In this document: positions 1 through 5,940 of the stretch, piece by piece
Layout of the letters: each line of letters opens with the position of its first letter
How positions within the stretch are numbered: the stretch's first letter is position 1
Source: Nitrospirae bacterium GWC2_42_7
GTDB taxonomy: Bacteria > Nitrospirota > Thermodesulfovibrionia > Thermodesulfovibrionales > UBA6898
Length of the DNA stretch: 7,264 nucleotides
NCBI GenBank assembly: GCA_001803645.1
Contig: MHDW01000209.1
Location: 3,733 to 10,996 of the forward strand
Direction of reading: 5' to 3'
The notes under the pieces: generated by a model
What the model was told of the DNA's origin: nothing
Seen by the model: the letters and a program-made list of their open reading frames with translations, nothing else
Databases searched by the model: none
Position numbers and translations under genes: made by a program

Positions 1-1214
1 ATCCCTTCATCAGGAAGGGATAGATCAAAAGACTCTGCAGGCTGTGATATCCTTAGCTCGGTATTTATGTCCTTTAACTTTATGGTGTCAGTATCGCTCA
101 TGATAACAGCCCTTTCTATAACAGACTCAAGCTGCCTTATGTTGCCGGGCCAGTTGAATTCCGAGAGAGCTTTCATTGCAGCATTCTCGATGTTCTTCAC
201 TCTCTTGCCGAATTCCCGGTTGTATTTTTGCATAAAATATGCTGCAAGCTCAGGGATGTCATTTTTTCTTTCTCTTAGAGGGGGGAGTCCTATTGTCACT
301 ACCTTAAGCCTGTAAAAAAGGTCTTCCCTGAAAACCCCTTTTGCAAGTTCTTTTTCGAGGTCTTTGTTGGTTGCCGTGATAATTCTGACATCTATTTTTA
401 TTGCGTCTTTCCCTCCCAGCCGTCTTATCTCCTTGTCCTGAAGTACTCTTAAAAGTTTAGACTGCATCATGATAGGCATGTCGCCTATCTCATCAAGAAA
501 AAGTGTCCCGCTGTTTGCAGCTTCGAACAAACCCACCTTTCTTGCGGTCGCACCTGTGAATGCGCCCGGCTCATATCCAAAAAGTTCACTCTCAAAAAGA
601 TTTTCAGGTATCGAGGCGCAGTTCAAGGCGATAAAAGGTTTAACGCGCCTGGGACTGTTATAGTGTATCGCCTTTGCAATAAGTTCCTTGCCTGTGCCGC
701 TTTCGCCGCTGATAAGGATTGTTGCAGGGCTGGAAGATACCTTCTTCATTATCTCCACGGCTTCTCTCATCTTGTCTGACTTTCCGACTATCCCCTCTAC
801 TTTGAACCTGTCGTAGAGTTCCCTCTGCAATTGAAGGTTTTCTCTCATAAGCGCAGAACGTTCAACAGCCCTCCTGACGGTCAACAGTAAGGAATCTTTA
901 TTCAAGGGTTTTGTCAGATAATCAAAAGCCCCTTTTTTTAAGGCTTCAACAGCAGAGGATATCGTACCGTGTGCAGTCATGATGATCATCGTCGGCTCAA
1001 GTGGTTCTCTCGGGATGGATTCTATCAGTTCGATGCCGTCCATACCCTCCATTTTAAGGTCTGTTAATATAACCTCAGGATTAAATTTCTTTGCAATAAT
1101 CAGCGCCTCTTCCCCTGAGGCTGCTGTGTAGGTCTCATAACCTTCGTCTCCGAGGATCGTCTTGAGAATGTCCCTCTGAAGAGGCTCGTCGTCAACAACA
1201 AGGATAACCGCCAT
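1..1214 (-). CDS. NtrC-family sigma-54-dependent response regulator, 3' end cut off by window edge
   Basis: Cytoplasmic transcription activator that, once phosphorylated by its partner kinase, hydrolyses ATP to open sigma-54 RNA polymerase promoters. The first 404 residues are visible and run without frameshift to the window edge. The receiver domain (about 1-120) has the acidic pair D8/D9, phospho-acceptor D52 (TDLKM), T80 and K102, so it looks fully functional. The AAA+ domain (about 145-380) has Walker A GESGTGKE at 170-177, the sigma-54 contact loop GAFTGA at 217-222, Walker B with DEIGD at 241-245, and the NWPGNIRQLE segment near the end. The Fis-type helix-turn-helix expected at the C-terminus lies outside the window. 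The start is the ATG one base after the kinase stop (TGA-A-ATG), with AAAAGGAGA inside the end of the kinase gene as ribosome site, implying translational coupling. It is clearly an NtrC/AtoC/ZraR-type regulator; the specific member cannot be told. Confidence 0.96.
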   Translation of the reverse strand, partial: MAVILVVDDEPLQRDILKTILGDEGYETYTAASGEEALIIAKKFNPEVILTDLKMEGMDGIELIESIPREPLEPTMIIMTAHGTISSAVEALKKGAFDYLTKPLNKDSLLLTVRRAVERSALMRENLQLQRELYDRFKVEGIVGKSDKMREAVEIMKKVSSSPATILISGESGTGKELIAKAIHYNSPRRVKPFIALNCASIPENLFESELFGYEPGAFTGATARKVGLFEAANSGTLFLDEIGDMPIMMQSKLLRVLQDKEIRRLGGKDAIKIDVRIITATNKDLEKELAKGVFREDLFYRLKVVTIGLPPLRERKNDIPELAAYFMQKYNREFGKRVKNIENAAMKALSEFNWPGNIRQLESVIERAVIMSDTDTIKLKDINTELRISQPAESFDLSLPDEG

Positions 1215-1215
1215 T

Positions 1216-2664
1216 TCAACTCTCCTTTTCCAAAGGCAGAGATATTATTACAGCACTGCCCCTGCCTTCTACGCTTTTGAAAGCTACTTTGCCTTTATGC
1301 TCTTCTATGACCCTCTTTGTCAGTGCAAGTCCAATCCCAAGACCTCCGATTTTTGTTGTGAAAAAGGGATCGAATATTTTCAAGGCCATGTCGTTAGAAA
1401 TCCCCTTGCCGGTATCTTCGACGGAAACAGAGATCTTTGTATCCTTCTTAATGGTCCTTACTGTCAGCATGCCGCCTTCAGGCATGGCCTGAAATGCATT
1501 AAGGATAACATTATAAAAGCATGTTTTTATGAATTCAGGGTCTATGTTAAGTTCAGGCAGGGGGTCGAACTCCCTTTTTATTTCTATCTTCTCCTTCAAA
1601 GCTTTTGCTTGTACCAGTTCCAGAATATCCTCTATAAGCCTCTTGATATCTGTCCTTTGCAGGTTCAGCTCAAGCGGCCTGCCGTACTGCAGAAAACTTT
1701 CTGCAAACATACTTACCCTCTCGATCTCTTTTTTTATGTTATGAATAAGTGACTCGAAGGCCTTTTCCCCGTCAATTTCACATGGCCGGTATTTTTCCTT
1801 TATGTGGTCTATTGAAAGGCTTATGAAATTCAGAGGGTTCCTTATCTCATGTGCGATGCTAGTTGAAAATTGCCCTATCCCTGCAAGGTGCTCGGCCTTG
1901 CGGAGTCTCTCTTCAAGATCCCTCTCCTCTCTGAGTTTTTTGACCATGAAGTTAAAGCTCTGGGTAAGTTCTCCTATCTCATCTTTTCTGTTTGTCTTCA
2001 GTTCCTGGTTCAGGTCGCCTCCAGCGACCTTTCTTGCAGCTGCGACAACATCTTCGATCGGCTTTGTATATCTCCTCGCAAGGAAAACAGTAAGCAGAGT
2101 GGCCATACCTAAAAGGATCACAGTCGCGATAAGCCTCTTGAATATCCTTATCCTCATAGAAGATGAAAGGTCTTCAGTGTTTATTGTCAGATGAATATAA
2201 CCGTAATGTTTGTCGCCAGCAACCACAGGGACTATCACATTATATGCATGGCCTTCACCAGTCACAGATTCACCAAGTTGGGCTTTGAATATCAGTTCTT
2301 TCTTGGTCTTTGTGATCCATTTCCCGATGTTTTTAGGATCAGAGCTAGATATGATCTTGTCTGAATCACTGATCACCGATATCTCCCTTACGCCTTTTTT
2401 GTTGAGTTTCCTAACATAGTTCTGAAGCCTTTTTTCATCTGTCAAACCGCTGCTTGTGACTTCTTCCACCCCGACCTGTATTCCACTTGAGAGCTCTGCT
2501 ATCTGGCTTTCGAATTCCTTGTAAATCGCCTTTTCAGCCTGGTAATACATAAAGAGAAGCACTGATGTGAGCGTCAGGCTCAGTATAAGCATTATAGTCA
2601 CAAGCTTTTGGTTTAAGGAGAGCCGAAGGAAATAATCCTTGACTATGTTCTTGTTGATATTCAT
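1216..2664 (-). CDS. Membrane sensor histidine kinase (HAMP, HisKA, HATPase_c)
   Basis: Complete 482-residue sensor kinase of the NtrB/AtoS/ZraS type, partner of the adjacent NtrC-type regulator. Order seen: membrane helix about 21-41; extracytoplasmic sensor region about 42-176 that looks like a single Cache/PAS-like fold (contains VREISVISDSDKIISSSDP and YNVIVPVVAGDKHYGYI); second helix about 177-195; HAMP about 196-249; dimerisation and phospho-acceptor helix with H272 in the motif SIAHEIRNPLNF; ATPase domain with N-box around N385-N389, G1 DTGKG at 417-421, F-box FDPFFTTK at 431-438 and G2 GLGIGLAL at 441-448. All catalytic motifs are intact. The ligand is unknown; Cache-like sensors often bind small organic molecules. 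No alternative start exists upstream, because an in-frame stop lies at 2698-2700. No Shine-Dalgarno precedes the ATG, which fits a leaderless message. Confidence 0.96.
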   Translation of the reverse strand: MNINKNIVKDYFLRLSLNQKLVTIMLILSLTLTSVLLFMYYQAEKAIYKEFESQIAELSSGIQVGVEEVTSSGLTDEKRLQNYVRKLNKKGVREISVISDSDKIISSSDPKNIGKWITKTKKELIFKAQLGESVTGEGHAYNVIVPVVAGDKHYGYIHLTINTEDLSSSMRIRIFKRLIATVILLGMATLLTVFLARRYTKPIEDVVAAARKVAGGDLNQELKTNRKDEIGELTQSFNFMVKKLREERDLEERLRKAEHLAGIGQFSTSIAHEIRNPLNFISLSIDHIKEKYRPCEIDGEKAFESLIHNIKKEIERVSMFAESFLQYGRPLELNLQRTDIKRLIEDILELVQAKALKEKIEIKREFDPLPELNIDPEFIKTCFYNVILNAFQAMPEGGMLTVRTIKKDTKISVSVEDTGKGISNDMALKIFDPFFTTKIGGLGIGLALTKRVIEEHKGKVAFKSVEGRGSAVIISLPLEKES

Positions 2665-2701
2665 ATATAGATTGTATATGTAATGGTCAGTGAGATGTCA
2701 A
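2665..2701 (-). promoter_or_regulatory. Sigma-70-like promoter of the kinase operon, probably leaderless
   Basis: Reading the minus strand, a perfect -35 TTGACA lies at 2701-2696. It is followed by either TATACA (2678-2673, 17-bp spacer) or TACAAT (2676-2671, 19-bp spacer, 5 of 6 matches to TATAAT). Either -10 puts the transcription start at, or within a few bases of, the A of the kinase ATG at 2664. No purine-rich ribosome site is present in between. The -35 also overlaps two TGAC elements 11 bp apart (2700 and 2689 on the minus strand), which could be a regulator site. The motifs are seen; leaderless transcription is inferred. Confidence 0.55.
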
Positions 2702-2732
2702 TTAATAAAACAAAGGCTTCATATCTGCCCGG

Positions 2733-2748
2733 TGGCAAGCCTCTTGCA
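2733..2748 (+). promoter_or_regulatory. Sigma-54 (-24/-12) promoter, TGGCAA-N5-TTGCA
   Basis: TGGCAAGCCTCTTGCA matches the sigma-54 consensus TGGCAC-N5-TTGCA except for one base. The invariant GG (2734-2735) and GC (2746-2747) are separated by exactly 10 bp. The predicted start is near 2759, giving a leader of about 190 bases ahead of the receiver/AraC gene at 2949. It is divergent from the kinase/activator operon, and the activator itself belongs to the sigma-54 enhancer-binding family, so local control is plausible. The enhancer sites should lie upstream, in or around the kinase promoter; no clear palindrome was found there by eye. The motif is seen; function is inferred. Confidence 0.68.
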
Positions 2749-2904
2749 ACAGGACACTACATATTTTGAAAAACATTTCGCAATTTATTTTCTGTAAATT
2801 AACCCATATTTAATATAAACTTATTTATATCTGTACAGCTTTGATAGAAATTTTTAGACAGGCAGAAGAAAGTCTGTAGTCTTTAGATCTTCTCCTGAAT
2901 AAAC

Positions 2905-2948
2905 TCTGTCAATGAGCATCACACTTTATTTGTTTTGTACGTGACAGA
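2905..2948. repeat. 7-bp inverted repeat TCTGTCA/TGACAGA abutting the ATG of the next gene
   Basis: TCTGTCA at 2905-2911 is perfectly complementary to TGACAGA at 2942-2948, with 30 bases between. The right arm touches the annotated ATG at 2949. It could be an operator or a weak leader hairpin, but a 7-bp pair with such a long loop may be chance. The rest of the 2749-2948 leader is AT-rich, with a CTGTACAG palindrome at 2831-2838, and shows no open reading frame or known riboswitch core. Confidence 0.25.
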
Positions 2949-3716
2949 ATGATTTGCAGGGGGGTATCCTTGGAGAACAACAAATATGCAATTTTACTAA
3001 TAGATCCTGATCATGAAAAATATATTAAGAGCCTCACCGAACTATTAAAAGGATGTTCTATTCATATTACAATTAAAACCAACCCTGAAGACGCCTGTGG
3101 TTATTTTTATCACAACAAAACAGACCTTGTGCTTCTCAATCATACAAAGGGCTATGACAGCCTCGAAATAATTAAGTTCTTAAAGTCTGTCAGGCCTATT
3201 ATGCCTGTAATTATTATGACTAATTGCGGTTCTGAGGATCTGGCAGTTTCTGTTTTCAGGAGCGGTGCAAGGGATTACTTCAAGAAACCGTTTGCAATAG
3301 ATGAATTCTGTAAAAGCATAAAAAAAACATTAGGGATAAGAGAGGGTCATAATAAAATCAACAGCCCTCAGTATATAAGCGGGTTTGAACGGGTCATTAT
3401 GCACATTCATGAAAATTACAATTCAAACATAATGCTTTCAGATGCTGCTAAATTAGCGGGCATGAGCACCTCGAGTTTTGGAAGAGCCTTTAAAAAAGAA
3501 ACAGGAATAACATTCGTAAAGTATCTTAATAATATCCGGATTGCAAAGGCTATGGATTTACTTAAAGAAGAAGGGCTTTCAATGAATGATATAGCGTATA
3601 CCTGCGGTTTTTCGAACCAGTTTCATTTCACAAGGACATTCAGAAAAATAACAAACAAATCACCTCTAACCTTCAAAAGAACATTATCAAAACATTTAAT
3701 TAATAACAGTGAATAA
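2949..3716 (+). CDS. Atypical response regulator: degenerate receiver domain fused to AraC-type HTH
   Basis: A 255-residue cytoplasmic transcription factor. Residues about 13-128 form a receiver fold: LLIDPD at 16-21, T91 in IIMTN, and K113-P114 in the DYFKKPF segment. The phospho-acceptor position is Asn (N64 in LVLLNHTKG, codon 3138-3140), the second residue of the usual acidic pair is Pro (P20), and the following loop is one residue short and lacks the usual Leu-Pro. Normal aspartyl phosphorylation is therefore unlikely. Residues about 144-245 hold the two helix-turn-helix units of the AraC family (LSDAAKLAGMSTSSFGRAF and MNDIAYTCGFSNQFHFTRTF). It stands alone behind a sigma-54-like promoter and points toward the exported-protein operon, which it may control. 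The ATG at 2949 has no ribosome site; TTG at 2970 follows an AGGGGGG run and may be the real start. The gene looks more AT-rich than its neighbours. Confidence 0.93.
   Translation: MICRGVSLENNKYAILLIDPDHEKYIKSLTELLKGCSIHITIKTNPEDACGYFYHNKTDLVLLNHTKGYDSLEIIKFLKSVRPIMPVIIMTNCGSEDLAVSVFRSGARDYFKKPFAIDEFCKSIKKTLGIREGHNKINSPQYISGFERVIMHIHENYNSNIMLSDAAKLAGMSTSSFGRAFKKETGITFVKYLNNIRIAKAMDLLKEEGLSMNDIAYTCGFSNQFHFTRTFRKITNKSPLTFKRTLSKHLINNSE
2958..2972 (+). promoter_or_regulatory. Ribosome-site-like AGGGGGG ahead of an alternative TTG start
   Basis: AGGGGGG at 2958-2964 lies 5 bases ahead of TTG (2970-2972), in frame with the receiver/AraC gene. The upstream ATG at 2949 has no comparable purine run before it. 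Starting at the TTG would remove seven residues that precede the first receiver beta strand, costing no domain. The annotated ATG is kept only because it is the longest canonical start. Confidence 0.4.
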
Positions 3717-3739
3717 ATATTAATTCCTATATTTATTCA
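3710..3739. repeat. 11-bp AT-rich perfect inverted repeat over the stop codon of the receiver/AraC gene
   Basis: TGAATAAATAT (3710-3720) pairs perfectly with ATATTTATTCA (3729-3739) around an 8-base loop. The TAA stop (3714-3716) is inside the left arm. The stem is almost all A-T and has no T run after it, so it is a poor intrinsic terminator. It may stabilise the 3' end, serve as a protein site, or be a by-product of the base composition. Confidence 0.35.
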
Positions 3740-3769
3740 GATAACCGCATTATTCCCCTTTCCGAAAAA

Positions 3770-3822
3770 TGTCAAAAAATAAGCTAAATAGGTCAAGACA
3801 CTTCGTCACTGAATAATATAAA
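3770..3822 (+). promoter_or_regulatory. Candidate activator-dependent promoter with two GTCAA sites 21 bp apart
   Basis: GTCAA occurs at 3771-3775 and again at 3792-3796, a 21-bp direct-repeat spacing, which is the two-turn spacing known for AraC-type half-sites. A -10-like TATAAA follows at 3817-3822. The -35 position (about 3794-3799) has no TTGACA match and overlaps the second GTCAA, as expected where an activator replaces a weak -35. The start would lie near 3829, upstream of the hairpin at 3850. The repeat core is only five bases, so this is a suggestion. The remaining bases from 3740 to 3849 show nothing else recognisable. Confidence 0.28.
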
Positions 3823-3849
3823 ATGCTAATTGAGATGAGGGTTGAGATC

Positions 3850-3886
3850 ATGTGAAAAGACATTTTGTCTTTTCACATTTAATTTT
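3850..3886 (+). terminator. Perfect 13-bp hairpin followed by a T-rich tail
   Basis: ATGTGAAAAGACA (3850-3862) is the exact reverse complement of TGTCTTTTCACAT (3866-3878), with a TTT loop, followed by TTAATTTT (3879-3886). This is the shape of an intrinsic terminator for the receiver/AraC transcript, 134 bases after its stop, although the stem holds few G-C pairs and the T run is interrupted. It is also a near-perfect dyad that a protein could bind. If transcription of the next operon starts before it (for example near 3829), it would sit in that leader and could act as an attenuator. Confidence 0.6.
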
Positions 3887-3967
3887 GCCTGAATCGCCTG
3901 TCCTTAAATAAAAAAAATAGATTTAGAACAAGGATTCAATCCACAGAGAAGATTAAATACAAATCAT

Positions 3968-3976
3968 AAAAGGAGG
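3968..3976 (+). promoter_or_regulatory. Strong ribosome binding site of the propeller-protein gene
   Basis: AAAAGGAGG ends 5 bases before the ATG at 3982 and fixes the start. A nearer ATG at 3977 is out of frame. From 3887 to 3967 the DNA is A-rich; TTGCCT (3885-3890) and TTAAAT (3904-3909) are only 13 bp apart, too close for a convincing promoter. Confidence 0.8.
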
Positions 3977-3981
3977 ATGTT

Positions 3982-5901
3982 ATGTATGAGGAGACCATAT
4001 CAACAAGAAAACTTTTTTTATTAAAGAGGACCTTTGTATTATTGACCGGTTTTATTATGTTGTTTATATCAGCAGGCCCCGCAAATGCTGTCACCAAAAC
4101 TTCACTTACCGCCAGTTTGAGCGCAGCAGTCGGCTCTGCTCTCGATGAATCAAAAAATCAGCTCTACTTTGTGGAATATAATGGGGGAACATTAAAACGA
4201 ATCAATCTTCCGCCTCAGTGCGGGACCCCTTCAACTCCAGCATGTTCAACAACAATCAGCATTATTGCTTCAGGATTTTCTCATCCGGAAGATGTTCAGC
4301 TTGATATCCCAAGCGGATTTGCTTATGTAACTACACGCGATGATCCGGGCACTACCGGCGCATTATGGAAAGTGAATATTTCAACAGGCATAAAGAGTAT
4401 GGTCACATTTAATCTCGGAGCGCCCCAGCAGCTTGTCCTTGACATATCGAATAATCATGCGTATACGGTCGGATATAATGACGGAAGACTAAGGCGGATT
4501 GATCTTACAACAGGGATGAAAGTTCCTTTATATATAGGCTTAGGGCATCCTGTCGGGCTTGCTCTCACAAAGGACAGAAAATTTGCCTATGTTACTGAGC
4601 AGAATGCACCTGCACGGGTCTCAAAAATAGATCTGACAAGCAGTCTTAAGACTGATGTCATCAAAAACGGGGTAGCAGGAGTTAGTTTGACTGCGCCTTT
4701 CTTTCTTGCCTGGACAGATAATATGCAGAATTCACTTTATGTTGCAGAGAGGAACCCGGCCAATAAGGTCTCGAAGGTTGAACTGATAACACTGACAAAA
4801 AATGAGCTGGTAACAGCTCTTCCCTTAAGCCCTTCCGGAGTAACAGTATCAGGTTCCGGCAGTATAATGTATGTAACATCTGATGCTGAACTCGTAATGG
4901 TAGAGCTATCCCCTCTTTCAACTTCAGACCCTGTATTTATGGGGGTTGGACATATACCTGTTTCAAAAATACAAGACGGGTTTGCTACATGCCTTGATGC
5001 AGCCTGCATCCTAAAGGTCAGACATGCACCCTTCGGGGGCACACCGGATATCTTTGCAAATCTGACAAACTTCCGGGGGCTTGGAGCAACCCACTATGAG
5101 GTCTGGGTTTCTAAGGACAGTGGGCCTTCTGCGCCGCTTGGTTTAAGCTGGGATACGTTTAAGTGGAACAGCACAACAATGGAATATGATGTGGAAACCA
5201 TTGCCCCGGCAGAGATGGGGACCAGATATCTTATCCCCCTTGACCTTGACCCGATAACCAGCACTATGAAATACCGTCCTGAATTATGGTATCACCCGTT
5301 TCTTTTCATGAAATGGCCGAGCGGAGAAAACGGGACCTATTCATTCACAATCAAGATCTATCAGAAAACAGGCATGGTCTGGACACCCATTGCATTGCCT
5401 GCAGCGCTGAACAATCTTACACTGCGCATTGACAATACACCGCCTGATGTTTCGATTGCAGAGATAAGACAGAACGGTACCAAGGTTGAGGCCTGCGATA
5501 TTGTGAGGACAGGTCCGAATGCTTTTACTTTCAAGATCACGGCATATGACCCTAACGGACATTTATATAACTACGGACTTTCAGCCATGTTTGGTGATAA
5601 CAAAAGCTGTTCTATCAATAGCGAGTCTTATGAGAGTTTTGATCTGTTGCCGGAGATACTGTTCCCGCTTCCCGGCAAACATGTTGGTGAAGGGCCTTTG
5701 TGGTACGGTTATACAAACAAGGTTGTTCCAACACCTTCATGGAGCGCTCCCTGTAACTGCGCATACACTTTCTATCTCGGGTCATGGAAACGCACAATTA
5801 ATGGATGGAACTGGATCATCTACAGGGACTATCACAAATCAATAACCATTGAGCTGCCGACATTATCAAAATGCACATCTGCGCCGGGATGCACACCATA
5901 A
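3982..5901 (+). CDS. Exported beta-propeller protein with Cys-paired C-terminal region, function unknown
   Basis: A 639-residue protein exported by Sec. It has a basic start, a hydrophobic stretch about 18-30 and a signal peptidase site after AGPANA (A36). Residues about 46-311 contain six repeats of 41-49 residues, each of the form (hydrophobic)-DxxxxxxYVxxxxxxxVxKIDLxTG; examples are LTKDRKFAYVTEQ and LDISNNHAYTVGY. This is the pattern of NHL/YVTN/SMP-30-type beta-propeller blades. The rest (about 320-639) matches no family I recognise. It looks like beta-rich domains and contains LTLRIDNTPPDVSIAEI, typical of Ig-like/fibronectin-like surface modules. Ten cysteines fall in close pairs (80/88, 337/342, 505/543, 591/593, 631/637), which suggests disulfides outside the cytoplasm. 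There is no C-terminal membrane anchor and no lipobox. It is the first gene of an apparent operon, 39 bases ahead of the peptidase gene. A binding or scaffolding role is an inference; an enzyme is not excluded. Confidence 0.9.
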   Translation: MYEETISTRKLFLLKRTFVLLTGFIMLFISAGPANAVTKTSLTASLSAAVGSALDESKNQLYFVEYNGGTLKRINLPPQCGTPSTPACSTTISIIASGFSHPEDVQLDIPSGFAYVTTRDDPGTTGALWKVNISTGIKSMVTFNLGAPQQLVLDISNNHAYTVGYNDGRLRRIDLTTGMKVPLYIGLGHPVGLALTKDRKFAYVTEQNAPARVSKIDLTSSLKTDVIKNGVAGVSLTAPFFLAWTDNMQNSLYVAERNPANKVSKVELITLTKNELVTALPLSPSGVTVSGSGSIMYVTSDAELVMVELSPLSTSDPVFMGVGHIPVSKIQDGFATCLDAACILKVRHAPFGGTPDIFANLTNFRGLGATHYEVWVSKDSGPSAPLGLSWDTFKWNSTTMEYDVETIAPAEMGTRYLIPLDLDPITSTMKYRPELWYHPFLFMKWPSGENGTYSFTIKIYQKTGMVWTPIALPAALNNLTLRIDNTPPDVSIAEIRQNGTKVEACDIVRTGPNAFTFKITAYDPNGHLYNYGLSAMFGDNKSCSINSESYESFDLLPEILFPLPGKHVGEGPLWYGYTNKVVPTPSWSAPCNCAYTFYLGSWKRTINGWNWIIYRDYHKSITIELPTLSKCTSAPGCTP

Positions 5902-5923
5902 CAATCGGGATTAATAATATAAA

Positions 5924-5930
5924 AAGGAGG
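5924..5930 (+). promoter_or_regulatory. Ribosome binding site of the peptidase gene
   Basis: AAGGAGG ends 10 bases before the ATG at 5941, a slightly long but workable spacing. Together with the 39-base intergenic distance and the lack of a terminator between the genes, it supports cotranscription with the upstream propeller gene. Confidence 0.7.
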
Positions 5931-5940
5931 ATAAACAGCA

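Noticed and set aside
67..663. Plus-strand open frames of 82 and 64 residues
   Set aside because: They lie antisense inside the NtrC-type activator, whose minus-strand frame carries all family motifs; the plus-strand products show no domain pattern.
1277..2419. Several plus-strand open frames of 69-151 residues
   Set aside because: They are antisense to the histidine kinase, whose H, N, G1, F and G2 motifs are in the minus-strand frame; none has a convincing ribosome site.
2725..2736. CTGCCCGGTG resembles a stretch of 23S rRNA
   Set aside because: The match is about ten bases and the flanks do not continue it; it is better explained as chance beside the sigma-54 promoter.
2711..2760. Possible riboswitch or small RNA (AGGCTT/AAGCCT inverted repeat at 2714-2742)
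   Set aside because: Only six bases pair, no conserved riboswitch core is recognisable, and the right arm lies inside the -24/-12 promoter, upstream of the expected transcription start.
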